Source: Nonomuraea terrae (lineage in GTDB: Bacteria; Actinomycetota; Actinomycetes; Streptosporangiales; Streptosporangiaceae). Taken from it: a stretch of DNA of 35,950 nt. Position 1 is the stretch's first letter; each line of letters starts with the position of its first letter. Both the position numbers and the translations under genes were made by a program. Below the pieces are notes generated by a model that was not told the origin of the DNA, made no database searches, and worked only from the letters and a program-made list of their open reading frames with translations. This document shows, piece after piece, positions 1-7,966 of the stretch. Where the stretch lies: NCBI RefSeq assembly GCF_004348995.1, contig NZ_SMKQ01000075.1, positions 1-35,950 of the forward strand, in the 5' to 3' direction.

Positions 1-32
1 GGTCTTGTACGCTCGTGCGGCCCGCGAGACGA

Positions 33-872
33 CTACGCCAGCACCACCGGCTGCCAGTCGGGCACCTCGTGGTAGCGCCGCAGCTCGGCCAGGCCCGACA
101 GGATTCCGCCCCATCCCGCGTACGGCGGCTGCGCCTCGTCGAACCCGCTCTCCACCAGAGTCAGCCGCGTCTTCCCGCCGGACCCCTCCAGCTCCCACGT
201 GCCGACCCCGTTCCCGGGTCCCCAGTCGACCGAGAACTTACGGTCGGGCACCAGCTCCAGCACCTTCGCCGGGCTCGGGTCGTTGTCGAAGCCGCCCATC
301 GCGAACCGGCCGCCCACGTGCGGCTCGATCTCGATCGGGAAGCCGAACCACTTCGACACGGCCTCCGAGTCGATCAGCGAGGCGAACACCGCCGACGGCG
401 AGGCGTCGATCACGACGGATGCCCGCAGATCGGCGGAGGTGTAGTCGGCCTTGGGCGTCAGCTCGCGGCCCTCGAAGTGCTCGGCCAGGTTGGCCAGCAC
501 CTGGCACCAGTACGTCTGCAGCACGCCGCGGATGCTCTTGCCCGTCAAGACGTCCTGGAAGTCGAAGTGCGTCTGCGACACCGTCACGAGCGTCACCTCG
601 TCGCCGTCGGCCTCCACGCTCAGCTCGGAGGTGGTCTCCTCGCCGTCGAGCAGCCAGGCGAAGCGCACCGTACGCTCGTCGGCGTGCAGCAGCCGCTGGT
701 GCGGCGCGTCGCCCTCCGGCGTCGTGCGCCCCCAGAAGGCGAACCGGTCGGGCAGCTCCACCTCGGCGTGCTCGGCGAGCCAGACGCGCAGGGACGCCGG
801 GTCGGTCAGGGCGTGGCGCACCTCCTTGACGGGGGCGGGGATGCGGGCGCGGATGATCAGAGGCTCAGTCAT
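33..872 (-). CDS. Tandem SRPBCC (AHSA1/START-like) domain protein
   Basis: The 279-residue protein holds two SRPBCC (Aha1/START-like ligand-binding) halves: residues about 1-140, opening with IIRARIPAPVKEVRHALTDP, and about 145-279, opening with LRASVVIDASPSAVFASLID. Each half has the usual helix-grip pattern, including W-[FL]-G-F and GGRFAMGGF in the second. Most AHSA1 proteins are single-domain and about 150 residues, so this is a fused duplication. The ATG at 872 is chosen because GGAGA lies about 10 bases upstream; the frame runs further up without a better start. It overlaps the stop of the upstream regulator gene by 8 bases, so translation is probably coupled. ArsR plus SRPBCC is a common pairing. 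The ligand is unknown and the role as a small-molecule binding or stress protein is inferred. Confidence 0.85.
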   Translation of the reverse strand: MTEPLIIRARIPAPVKEVRHALTDPASLRVWLAEHAEVELPDRFAFWGRTTPEGDAPHQRLLHADERTVRFAWLLDGEETTSELSVEADGDEVTLVTVSQTHFDFQDVLTGKSIRGVLQTYWCQVLANLAEHFEGRELTPKADYTSADLRASVVIDASPSAVFASLIDSEAVSKWFGFPIEIEPHVGGRFAMGGFDNDPSPAKVLELVPDRKFSVDWGPGNGVGTWELEGSGGKTRLTLVESGFDEAQPPYAGWGGILSGLAELRRYHEVPDWQPVVLA

Positions 873-1443
873 CGTCACGTTCTCCTTCGGGCTGTGGCTC
901 GGCTTTGGGGTAGCAGGCGACGGCCAGCTTGAAGGCGTCGCCTTCGGCACCGCCGTAGCGGGTGAACAGGTCTTGCAGCATGGTCTGCAGGTCGTTCAGG
1001 AACGCCTGGCGCTGTTCGGGGCGCACGTGGATCTCCCCTGACAATCCGATGGACGGCAACTCGGGCGCGTTGCGGTCGAGCGCCGCCACGTCGGCCTGGA
1101 CCTCCTCCATGAGGTCGAGCAGGTAGCCGAGGCTGAGCTCGTCACGCGCCCTGCGCAGCCCGATCCGGCCCACCAGGCGCGGCGACAGCCAGTACGACCG
1201 CGCGCCGGCCTGGTAGATGCCCTCGGTGATGCCGCGCACCTTGCGTTCGGACACCAGGTCGACCAGCCCGGCCTCCACGAGCCGTTTGACGTGGTAGTAG
1301 ACCCGCTGCGGCGTCTGCCCGAGTCGCTCGGCCACCTCGGAGCAGGTGCGCGGCTCGGCCAGCTGCCGCAGCACCTCCACGCGCTGCGGCTTGAGCAGGG
1401 CTTCGGCCTGCTCGATCTCTTCCAGGTACAGGACGTCTCTCAT
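865..1443 (-). CDS. ArsR-type winged-helix transcriptional regulator
   Basis: A 192-residue regulator. Residues about 14-75 form a winged helix: a leading helix ending KPQRVEVLRQLAE, then CSEVAERLGQTPQRVYYHVK as the helix-turn-helix, then LVEAGLVDLVSERKVRG as helix and wing. This matches the ArsR/HTH_20 group. The C-terminal 110 residues are helical and may dimerise or bind an effector; I see no cysteine cluster for metal sensing. It overlaps and is co-transcribed with the SRPBCC gene. A consensus-like promoter with an embedded palindrome lies directly upstream, which suggests autorepression. The effector is unknown; the SRPBCC partner may bind or process the same ligand. Confidence 0.85.
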   Translation of the reverse strand: MRDVLYLEEIEQAEALLKPQRVEVLRQLAEPRTCSEVAERLGQTPQRVYYHVKRLVEAGLVDLVSERKVRGITEGIYQAGARSYWLSPRLVGRIGLRRARDELSLGYLLDLMEEVQADVAALDRNAPELPSIGLSGEIHVRPEQRQAFLNDLQTMLQDLFTRYGGAEGDAFKLAVACYPKAEPQPEGERDDD

Positions 1444-1453
1444 CGCAAAAACA

Positions 1454-1482
1454 ATCCTTTACGTAAAAACTCTCTTTGTCAA
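1454..1482 (-). promoter_or_regulatory. Promoter of the ArsR-SRPBCC operon with embedded palindrome
   Basis: On the minus strand a perfect -35 TTGACA (1482-1477) is followed after 17 bases by AAGGAT (1459-1454), a fair -10 that ends about 10 bases before the start codon. The 10-bp perfect palindrome TTTACGTAAA (1458-1467) lies in the spacer and touches the -10, a position where a bound repressor would block RNA polymerase. I infer it is the operator of the ArsR-type protein. Confidence 0.6.
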
Positions 1483-1486
1483 TAGC

Positions 1487-1618
1487 GGCGGGCCGGACGC
1501 TGAGGTTGCTCGCGGGCGAGGTGAGTGGAAGGCGGGCCGGACGCCGTGGTCGCTCATCGGGCGAGGCGGAGGCGGGCGGGCCGGACCGGACAGGGAGCCA
1601 GGCGTCGGGAAGAATGGA
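1487..1618. repeat. Degenerate 44-bp tandem repeat, about three units
   Basis: The 12-mer GGCGGGCCGGAC starts at 1487, 1531 and 1575, exactly 44 bases apart each time. Units 1 and 2 share more than the 12-mer: 14 identical bases, then a similar GGT.GCTC stretch, then CGGGCGAGG with a one-base shift. Unit 3 keeps only the 12-mer. The repeat fills the gap between the regulator promoter and the AraC-type gene start at 1622. Function unknown. Confidence 0.6.
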
Positions 1619-1621
1619 GCG

Positions 1622-2446
1622 GTGGGACGGGACTGGGCTCGGTACTGGCGGGCGCCCGATCGAGAGCTCGAGGCGATGTACGCCCACTTCGAGCGGCACG
1701 TCTACCACCGCCACAGCCACGAGACGTACTCGTTCGGCGTCACCGAGACCGGCGCGCAGGCGTTCACGTGCCGCGGGGCGGCGCACACCAGCGCCGCCGG
1801 CATGGTCATGGCCTTCAACCCCGAAGACCCCCACGACGGTCACGCCGCCGACGCGCTCGGCTTCACCTACCGCATGGTCCACATCGGCCCGCGGCTCCTC
1901 AGCGGCGCGCTCGCCGACGCGACGGGTCACCGCGCGGGCCTGCCGCTGTTCGCGTCACCGGTGCTGGACGACCCCGCCCTGGCGGGCGCTCTGCGCGCCC
2001 TGCACGCGGCCCTCCTGGACGACGGCGCCACGGCGCTGCGCCGCGACGAGCTGCTCCAGGCGACCATCGCGGCGATCGTCCGCAGGGCCGCGACGGCAAC
2101 GCCCCACGCGCCGGCCCGGCCGACACGGTCCAGGCGGGTGGCGGGCCAGGCCAGGCAGGTCCTCCATGACCGCCTGACGGACGACCTCACCGTCGACGAC
2201 CTCGCCCACGCGGCGGGAGCCAGCCGGTACGCCGTCTACCGCGCCTTCCGGTCCGAGTACGGCCTCTCCCCCAGCGACTACCAGCGCCAGCTCCGCCTCA
2301 GAACGGCCCGCGACCTGATCGCTGCGGGAACGCCGATCAGCGAGGCGGCAGCGGCGACGGGCTTCGCCGACCAGGCCCACCTGACCCGCTGGTTCACCCG
2401 CTGCTTCGGCCTCACCCCGGGCGCCTACCGCCGCGCCACCCGTTGA
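1622..2446 (+). CDS. AraC family transcriptional regulator
   Basis: A 274-residue regulator. The N-terminal cupin-like effector domain (about 1-150) carries the pattern HVYHRHSHETYSFGVTETG and FNPEDPHDGH, typical of AraC_binding (PF02311-type) sensors. The C-terminal DNA-binding domain (about 175-270) has both helix-turn-helix units: LTVDDLAHAAGASRYAVYRAF and ISEAAAATGFADQAHLTRWF, ending in FGLTPGAYRR. GTG at 1622 is chosen because homologous sensor domains begin close to the WARYW segment and the frame upstream runs through repeat DNA; a GGGAAGA lies 9 bases upstream. Six bases separate its stop from that of the convergent gmd. It sits alone, so its target is not evident. Confidence 0.82.
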   Translation: MGRDWARYWRAPDRELEAMYAHFERHVYHRHSHETYSFGVTETGAQAFTCRGAAHTSAAGMVMAFNPEDPHDGHAADALGFTYRMVHIGPRLLSGALADATGHRAGLPLFASPVLDDPALAGALRALHAALLDDGATALRRDELLQATIAAIVRRAATATPHAPARPTRSRRVAGQARQVLHDRLTDDLTVDDLAHAAGASRYAVYRAFRSEYGLSPSDYQRQLRLRTARDLIAAGTPISEAAAATGFADQAHLTRWFTRCFGLTPGAYRRATR

Positions 2447-2452
2447 GGAAGG

Positions 2453-3478
2453 TCAGGGCCAGGAGCTGTCCTGGTCGGGGTCGCCGCCGTCGGTGAGGAG
2501 GCGGAGGTCCGATTCGACCATCATCGCCACCAGCTCGTCGAACGCCACCCGCGGCTCCCACCCCAGCTGCGTCCGCGCCTTCTTCGGGTCGGCGCACAGC
2601 AGGTCCACCTCGGCCGGCCGGTGCAGCGTCTGGTCGGTCACGACGTACCGCTCCCAGTCGAGCCCTGCGGCGCTGAAGGCGGCCTCGACCAGCTCCCTGA
2701 CCGACTTCATGTGGCCGGTGCCGATCACGTAGTCCTCGGGGGTGGCGGTCTGCAGCATCAGGTGCATGGCCTTGACGTAGTCGCCGGCGTACCCCCAGTC
2801 GCGCCGGGCCTCCAGGTTGCCGAGGCGCAGCTCGGTGGCCTGGCCGAGCTTGATGCGGGCCACCCCGAGCGACACCTTCCGTGTCACGAACTCGGCCCCG
2901 CGCCGCGGCGACTCGTGGTTGAACAGGATCCCGGAGACGGCGTACATGCCGTACGACTCGCGGTAGTTCTGGGTGAGGAAGTGGCCGTACGCCTTGGCCA
3001 CCCCGTACGGCGAGCGCGGGTGGAAGGCGGTGCGCTCGTTCTGCGGGGTCTCGGTGACCTGGCCGAACATCTCAGAGGACGAAGCCTGATAAAAGCGTAT
3101 CTGTCCGGACGCCGCCGCAGCCCCCCGCGACACTCCCGAGCACACCCGGATGGCTTCCAGCATCCGCAGCACGCCCATCCCGGTCACCTCGGCCGTGAGC
3201 TCCGCCTGCTCCCACGACATGGGCACGAACGAGATCGCCCCCAGGTTGTAGACCTCGTCGGGCTGAACACGTTCCACGGCCGAGATCAGCGACCCCTGGT
3301 CCAGCAGGTCACCGCGCACCACCTGTACGTCGGAGAGCAGCTTGCGCATCCGGGAGACCCGTGGGTTCGCCTGGCCGCGGGCCAGCCCCCACACCTCGTA
3401 CCCCTGGTCGAGCAGGTGCTCCGCCAGGTACGAACCGTCCTGGCCGGTGATGCCGGTGATCAGAGCGCGCCTGGCCAA
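2453..3478 (-). CDS. gmd: GDP-mannose 4,6-dehydratase
   Basis: Converts GDP-D-mannose to GDP-4-keto-6-deoxy-mannose, the branch point to GDP-fucose, GDP-rhamnose and GDP-perosamine type sugars. It is an extended SDR: the nucleotide site TGITGQDGSYL is at the N-terminus, SSSEMFG supplies the catalytic Ser/Thr-Glu segment, SPYGVAKAYGH is the YxxxK pair, and NHESPRRGAEFVTRK and RPAEVDLLCAD are typical Gmd motifs. Length is 341 residues, normal for the family. I prefer TTG at 3478, four bases after GGAGG; ATG at 3505 adds nine residues but has a weaker site and lies only 14 bases from a TACATT box. No epimerase-reductase (fucose synthase) gene follows in the window, so the final sugar is unknown. 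It is divergent from the GT4 gene. Confidence 0.9.
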   Translation of the reverse strand: MARRALITGITGQDGSYLAEHLLDQGYEVWGLARGQANPRVSRMRKLLSDVQVVRGDLLDQGSLISAVERVQPDEVYNLGAISFVPMSWEQAELTAEVTGMGVLRMLEAIRVCSGVSRGAAAASGQIRFYQASSSEMFGQVTETPQNERTAFHPRSPYGVAKAYGHFLTQNYRESYGMYAVSGILFNHESPRRGAEFVTRKVSLGVARIKLGQATELRLGNLEARRDWGYAGDYVKAMHLMLQTATPEDYVIGTGHMKSVRELVEAAFSAAGLDWERYVVTDQTLHRPAEVDLLCADPKKARTQLGWEPRVAFDELVAMMVESDLRLLTDGGDPDQDSSWP

Positions 3479-3726
3479 GGGTCCTCCAAGTATCGCCTTC
3501 CGCATCCCTTTGGGACGGGAATGTACAGCTAAGCACCTCGATGGGCATCACCCGCGTAGAACACGTTCCACCGAACCACGCTCGGCCGTGGCAACGTCGC
3601 AGTTCGCGCCGCCTGCGACGCTCACTGACAACAATTCCACCGGACCTACCGAATGGTAGCCTTTTCGGACTAAGGTCATCTTTCACGGTACACGCCCGGC
3701 TCAGGGCCTTACCGGCGGAGAAAGGG
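3479..3726. promoter_or_regulatory. Divergent intergenic region of gmd and the GT4 operon
   Basis: This gap holds both promoters. For gmd, TACATT (minus strand, 3524-3519) is a plausible -10. For the glycosyltransferase, TAGCCT (3657-3662) or TAAGGT (3671-3676) could serve. An inverted repeat CTACC-GAAT-GGTAG lies at 3646-3659, just before TAGCCT, and may be an operator. I see no gene here. Confidence 0.4.
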
Positions 3727-4971
3727 GTGTCCGTGCGGGAGCGAACGCTGCGGATCGCGCTGCTGTCCTACCGCAGCAAGCCCACCTGTGGCGGCCAAGG
3801 GGTCTATCTCCGCCACCTGAGCCGTGAGCTGGTCGCCCTCGGACACCACGTCGAGGTGTTCTCCGGCCAGCCCTATCCCGAGCTCGACGAAGGTGTCATC
3901 CTGCGCGAGGTGCCCAGCCTCGACCTCTACCGCGACGAGGACCCGTTCAGGACGCCCAAACTGCACGAGTACCGCGACTGGATCGACCTGCTCGAAGTCG
4001 GCACCATGTGGACCGCCGGGTTCCCCGAGCCGCTGACGTTCACCCTGCGTGCCTACCGCGAGCTGAAGAAGCGCGTCGGCGACTTCGACGTCGTGCAGGA
4101 CAACCAGACGCTCGGCTACGGCCTGCTCGGCATCCAGAAGCTCTTCCCGGTGGTCGGCACCATCCACCACCCGATCAGCGTCGACCGCCGCATCGAGCTG
4201 GAGGCCGCCCAGGGCGCGAAGAAGCTCACCATGCGCCGCTGGTACGGCTTCGTGAAGATGCAGTCGCGCGTCGCGCCCCGGCTGAACCCGATCCTCACCG
4301 TCAGCGAGTCGTCGCTGGCCGACATCCACCGCGACTTCAACGTCCCGCAGGCCAACATGCGCCTGATCCCGCTCGGCGTGGACACCCGCTACTTCCACCC
4401 GCGCCCGGACAAGCCGCGCCGCAAGGGCTCGATCGTCGCCGTGGCCAGCGCCGACTCGCCCATGAAGGGCGTGGCCACGCTGCTGCGGGCGGTCGCCAAG
4501 CTGGCGACCGAGCGCGACGTGAACCTCACCGTCGTCAGCAAGCCCACCCCCGGCGGCCCGACCGAGCAACTCGTCCAGGAGCTGTCCCTGCACGACCACG
4601 TACGGTTCGTGCACGGCATCTCCGACGACGAGCTGGGCGAGCTGATCGCCACCTCCGAGATCTCCGTGGTGCCCAGCCTCTACGAGGGCTTCTCGCTGCC
4701 GGCCGTCGAGCACATGGCCTGCGCCACCCCGCTGGTCGCCAGCCGTACGGGCGCGCTGCCCGAGGTCGTGGGCGACGCGGCCGTGCAGGTGCCGCCGGGC
4801 GACGCCGAGGAGCTGGCCGCGGTGCTGCGCCGGCTGCACGACTCCCCCGAGGAGCGCGAACGGGTCGGCAAGGCCGGCTACGACCGGGTCATGGAGCGTT
4901 ACACCTGGCAGGTCGTGGCCAAGAAGACCGTCGAGGCGTACCACGAGGCCATCGCGGCCCGATCCCGCTGA
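3727..4971 (+). CDS. GT4-family (GT-B) glycosyltransferase
   Basis: A 414-residue GT-B enzyme. The N-terminal acceptor half opens with RIALLSYRSKPTCGGQGVYL and has the GGQGVYLRHLSREL glycine loop. The C-terminal Glycos_transf_1 half carries VSKPTPGGPTEQ, VVPSLYEGFSLPAVEHMACA (the EX7E nucleotide-sugar motif) and GALPEVVGDAA. GTG at 3727 follows GGAG by six bases; GTG at 3733 is an alternative. It leads a coupled set with the methyltransferase (22-base gap) and the alpha-barrel protein. With gmd next door a GDP-6-deoxyhexose donor is plausible, but donor and acceptor are inferred. No membrane segment is seen, so it probably acts at the cytoplasmic face. Confidence 0.88.
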   Translation: MSVRERTLRIALLSYRSKPTCGGQGVYLRHLSRELVALGHHVEVFSGQPYPELDEGVILREVPSLDLYRDEDPFRTPKLHEYRDWIDLLEVGTMWTAGFPEPLTFTLRAYRELKKRVGDFDVVQDNQTLGYGLLGIQKLFPVVGTIHHPISVDRRIELEAAQGAKKLTMRRWYGFVKMQSRVAPRLNPILTVSESSLADIHRDFNVPQANMRLIPLGVDTRYFHPRPDKPRRKGSIVAVASADSPMKGVATLLRAVAKLATERDVNLTVVSKPTPGGPTEQLVQELSLHDHVRFVHGISDDELGELIATSEISVVPSLYEGFSLPAVEHMACATPLVASRTGALPEVVGDAAVQVPPGDAEELAAVLRRLHDSPEERERVGKAGYDRVMERYTWQVVAKKTVEAYHEAIAARSR

Positions 4972-4993
4972 ATCACGAGGAGAGAGCGACAAA

Positions 4994-5704
4994 GTGCTGA
5001 CCGTGGACTTCGCCCGGCTGCCCGTCCGCCCCGGCGTGCGCGTGCTCGACCTGGGCTGCGGCGGCGGCCGGCACGCCTTCGAGGTGCTGCGCCGGGGAGG
5101 CGACGTGGTCGCCTTCGACATGGACCAGGCGGAGCTGGACGGCGTGGCGTCCATGTTCGCGGCGATGGACAAGGCCGGCGAGGTGCCGCCGGGGGCCGCC
5201 GGCCGGACCGTGCGGGGCACGGCGCTGGACATGCCGTTCGAGGACGGCAGTTTCGACCGGGTCATCGCGGCGGAGGTGCTGGAGCACATCCCCGACGACA
5301 TGGCGGCCATGCGCGAGGTCTTCCGCGTGCTCAAGCCGGGCGGCACGGCCGCGGTGACCGTGCCGAGCTTCCTGCCCGAGCGCATCTGCTGGGCGCTGGA
5401 CGAGGCGTACCACACCGCGCCCGGCGGGCACGTGCGCATCTACACGCTGGCCGAGCTGTCGGCCAAGCTGAAGTCCGTCGGGTTCACGATCGGCCCGCAC
5501 CACCACGCCCACGGACTGCACGCGCCGTACTGGTGGATCAAGTGCGCGGTGGGCGTGAACAACGACGACCACCCGCTGGCGAAGGCGTACCACGAGCTGC
5601 TGGTCTGGGACATCATGAAGCGACCGGCCGCCACCCGCGTCGCCGAGGCCCTGCTCAACCCGATCATCGGCAAGAGCGTGGTCCTCTACATCAGAAAGCC
5701 ATGA
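4994..5704 (+). CDS. Class I SAM-dependent methyltransferase
   Basis: A 236-residue Methyltransf_11-type enzyme. Motif I is VRVLDLGCGGGRHAFE, the acidic ribose-binding residue is in VVAFDMD, ALDMPFEDGSFDRVIAAEVLEHI covers motifs II and III, and VFRVLKPGG follows. The GTG start at 4994 has GAGGAGAG about a dozen bases upstream. Its stop overlaps the next gene in an ATGA junction, so it is translationally coupled to the alpha-barrel protein. The tail after residue 150, rich in H, W and Y (HHHAHGLHAPYWWIK), probably forms the acceptor site. It may methylate a sugar or a lipid or polyprenyl intermediate of this locus; the substrate is not deducible. Confidence 0.87.
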   Translation: MLTVDFARLPVRPGVRVLDLGCGGGRHAFEVLRRGGDVVAFDMDQAELDGVASMFAAMDKAGEVPPGAAGRTVRGTALDMPFEDGSFDRVIAAEVLEHIPDDMAAMREVFRVLKPGGTAAVTVPSFLPERICWALDEAYHTAPGGHVRIYTLAELSAKLKSVGFTIGPHHHAHGLHAPYWWIKCAVGVNNDDHPLAKAYHELLVWDIMKRPAATRVAEALLNPIIGKSVVLYIRKP

Positions 5705-6759
5705 TCTCCCGAGAGGAGGTCGTGCGGACGGGCGAGAGCATCGCGGCGATCCAGCAGGACGACGGCGGCGTGCCCTGGCCCGAGGGTCACGTGGACGCCT
5801 GGAACCACGTCGAGTGCCTGATGGCCATGTCCGTGGCCGGCCTGGAGGAGCCCGTACGCCGCGGCTACGCCTGGCTGGCCCGCCATCAGCGCGCCGACGG
5901 CTCGTGGCCGATGAAGCTGGCCGGCGGCGTGCCCGCGGAGCTCGGCGGTGAGAGCAACCATGCCGCGTACGTCGCCGCCGGGATCTGGCACCACCATCTC
6001 GTCACCGGCGACCAGCGCGTCACCGAGGAGCGCTGGCCGATGGTCAAGGCCGCGCTCGACTACGTGGTGGACCTGCAGACCGAGCGGGGCGAGATCGTCT
6101 GGGAGCGCGACGCGGAGGGCAGGGCCGCGGCGTACGCGCTGCTCACCGGATGCTCCTCGATCCACCAGGGGCTGCGCTGCGGCGTGCTGCTGGCCGACCA
6201 CCTGGGCGACTCGCAGCCGCACTGGGAGCTGGCCGCCGACCGGCTCGCGCACGTGCTCAACGACCACCCCGAGGCGTTCGCCGACAAGAGCCGCTTCTCG
6301 ATGGACTGGTACTACCCGGTGCTGGGCGGCGCGGTGCGCGGGCCGCGGGCGGCGGAGCTGCTGGAGCGCGAGTGGGACACGTTCGTGGTGCCGGGGCTCG
6401 GCATCCGCTGCGTGTCGGACCAGCCGTGGGTGACCGGGGCCGAGACGTGCGAGCTGGTGCTGGCCCTGGACGCCGTGGGCGACCGGGAACGGGCGCTGGC
6501 GCTGTTCGCCGACATGCAGCACCTGCGGCACGAGGACGGCTCGTACTGGACGGGCTGGCAGTTCGTCAATCGCCGGCACTTCCCGCACGAGCGCTCCGGA
6601 TACACCGCGGCGGCGGTGGTGCTGGCGGCCGACGCGCTGTTCGGGTACTCGCCGGGCTCCGGGCTCTTCCGGGACGTCGAGAACGCGTGCGTGTCGGACC
6701 CTGAGGTGTGCGGCTGCGGGTCGCGCGTCCCTCCGCAGCCGGCCGACGAAGGCGCCTGA
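5701..6759 (+). CDS. Alpha/alpha-barrel protein with prenyltransferase/squalene-oxidase-like repeats
   Basis: A 352-residue all-helical protein. It has at least three QW-like pieces: QQDDGGVPWP near residue 20, RADGSWP near residue 63 and HEDGSYWTGWQF near residue 280. These resemble terpene cyclase and protein prenyltransferase beta-type barrels. It lacks the DxDD motif of squalene-hopene cyclases and is half their length, so cyclase activity is doubtful; a six-hairpin glycosidase-like role is an alternative (note SMDWYYPVLGG and HFPHERSGYTAAA). The start ATG overlaps the methyltransferase stop (ATGA). Cysteines cluster in the tail (CVSDPEVCGCG), which could bind metal. Its conserved-looking place behind GT4 and methyltransferase genes suggests a shared pathway. 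Product unknown. Confidence 0.7.
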   Translation: MISREEVVRTGESIAAIQQDDGGVPWPEGHVDAWNHVECLMAMSVAGLEEPVRRGYAWLARHQRADGSWPMKLAGGVPAELGGESNHAAYVAAGIWHHHLVTGDQRVTEERWPMVKAALDYVVDLQTERGEIVWERDAEGRAAAYALLTGCSSIHQGLRCGVLLADHLGDSQPHWELAADRLAHVLNDHPEAFADKSRFSMDWYYPVLGGAVRGPRAAELLEREWDTFVVPGLGIRCVSDQPWVTGAETCELVLALDAVGDRERALALFADMQHLRHEDGSYWTGWQFVNRRHFPHERSGYTAAAVVLAADALFGYSPGSGLFRDVENACVSDPEVCGCGSRVPPQPADEGA

Positions 6760-6903
6760 CCCCCTCACGAATCCCCCGCAGCCGGACTGAAGACAAGCGC
6801 TTTTGCGGGTTCTTTGCCGGGGAAATTCGGTGCGCCGCCGGTGAAGGCCGCAAGGGGGTTACTAGCTTCGTGGGTGGCCGTACGAGGCGTCTTCGGGGGA
6901 AGC

Positions 6904-7911
6904 GTGGGCGACACGGGCACAACATCGTTCTTGGACCAGGGCAGGACCGAGCCGACACCCGAGCCGACGCTGTCCCCACCCAGGGGGCTGCGGAGGTTTC
7001 TGGGAAAGGATCCGGTGGAGTCCGATCTGAGCCGCCGCCGCTTCCGGCTCCGCGGCGGACCCGCCCGGACGGTCTTCACCACGGCGGAGACGTCGTACGT
7101 CTTCGGCTTCAACGCGGTGATGTCACGAGAGATCGAGAAGGTCGAGGACCTGCCGGAGGAGCAACGACCCTTCGGATACGAGGGCGCGGCGGCCGGCTGC
7201 ACCCTGCTCGACCTGCTCACCCTGACTCGGGGCCGGCGCCTTCACGAGCTACTGGCCGGCCCCGCCCAGCATCACCGCCACGCCGCCTACCTGGGCGCCG
7301 GCCGCGCGTACGCGCTGCTGCGGCTGCGCCCGGTGTGGGGCGCGCGGCGGGCTCATCCGCTGCTGCGCTGGCTCGCGGTGGACGGGTTCGGCTTCCAGTG
7401 GAGCCTGTCCAGGGCCGACCGCATGATCGGCGAGCGGACGATGCCCGACCTGCTGACCCGGGCGCACTGCGCGGTGTTCGACCAGGGGCTCGGGCGGCTG
7501 CTCTGGTACCACGACGGCGCCTCGCCCGACGACGTGGCCGCCCGGATCGGCGGGTACCCGCCGTCGCGACGGGCCGACCTGTGGAGCGGTGTCGGGTTCG
7601 CGGCGGCGTACACCGGTGGGGCGGAGTCGGACGAGCTGTGGTGGCTGACCGAGCACGCGGGGGCGGACGGGTTCCGCTCGCACCTGGCGCAGGGGTGCGC
7701 CTTCGCGGTGGCCGCCCGGCTGCGCTCGGGGGCGCTGCCGGACCACGTGGCGCAGGCCGTGCTGATCCTGACGGGGGCCGAGCCGGACGAGGCCGCCGCG
7801 TGGACCGATCGGGCGCTCATCGCGCTCGGGCACGAGGCGCACACGCACGAGGACTTCCAGAGCTGGCAGAGCCAGACCCGCCGCTCCTGGACCCGACGCC
7901 ACCGCTGCTGA
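6904..7911 (+). CDS. DUF1702 family protein
   Basis: I recognise DUF1702 from FGYEGAAAGCTLLDLLT, HAAYLGAGRAYALLRL, LLRWLAVDGFGFQWSL, VFDQGLGRLLWY, YPPSRRADLWSGVGFAAAYTGG and HLAQGCAFAVAARLRSG. The family's function is unknown; members are known from enediyne gene clusters and scattered actinobacterial loci. No signal peptide or membrane segment is visible. The start is uncertain: GTG 6904 follows GGGGGA by three bases and gives 335 residues, near the usual size; GTG 6874, five bases after TAGCTT, would add ten residues as a leaderless start. The 144 bases after the alpha-barrel gene contain nothing else I recognise. No polyketide synthase is nearby, so an enediyne role here is unlikely. Confidence 0.75.
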   Translation: MGDTGTTSFLDQGRTEPTPEPTLSPPRGLRRFLGKDPVESDLSRRRFRLRGGPARTVFTTAETSYVFGFNAVMSREIEKVEDLPEEQRPFGYEGAAAGCTLLDLLTLTRGRRLHELLAGPAQHHRHAAYLGAGRAYALLRLRPVWGARRAHPLLRWLAVDGFGFQWSLSRADRMIGERTMPDLLTRAHCAVFDQGLGRLLWYHDGASPDDVAARIGGYPPSRRADLWSGVGFAAAYTGGAESDELWWLTEHAGADGFRSHLAQGCAFAVAARLRSGALPDHVAQAVLILTGAEPDEAAAWTDRALIALGHEAHTHEDFQSWQSQTRRSWTRRHRC

Positions 7912-7918
7912 GCCGGAC

Positions 7919-7966
7919 GCCGGGGCCGACGTCGGGCACGTACGGGGCTAGATGCCGGGGCCGACG
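7919..7966. repeat. 13-bp direct repeat at a convergent gene junction
   Basis: GCCGGGGCCGACG occurs at 7919-7931 and 7954-7966, bridging the DUF1702 stop and the methyltransferase 3' end. The first copy is followed by TCGG, giving the palindrome CCGACGTCGG at 7926-7935, which could form a weak hairpin for termination in either direction. No T-run is seen. Confidence 0.4.

Noticed and set aside
3709..5439. A 576-residue minus-strand frame opposite the GT4 and methyltransferase genes
   Set aside because: Antisense to two motif-bearing genes; low-complexity composition.
6760..6903. Possible terminator or small gene between the barrel and DUF1702 genes
   Set aside because: No stem longer than a few pairs and no small open frame with an SD; possibly just the 5' end region of the DUF1702 gene.
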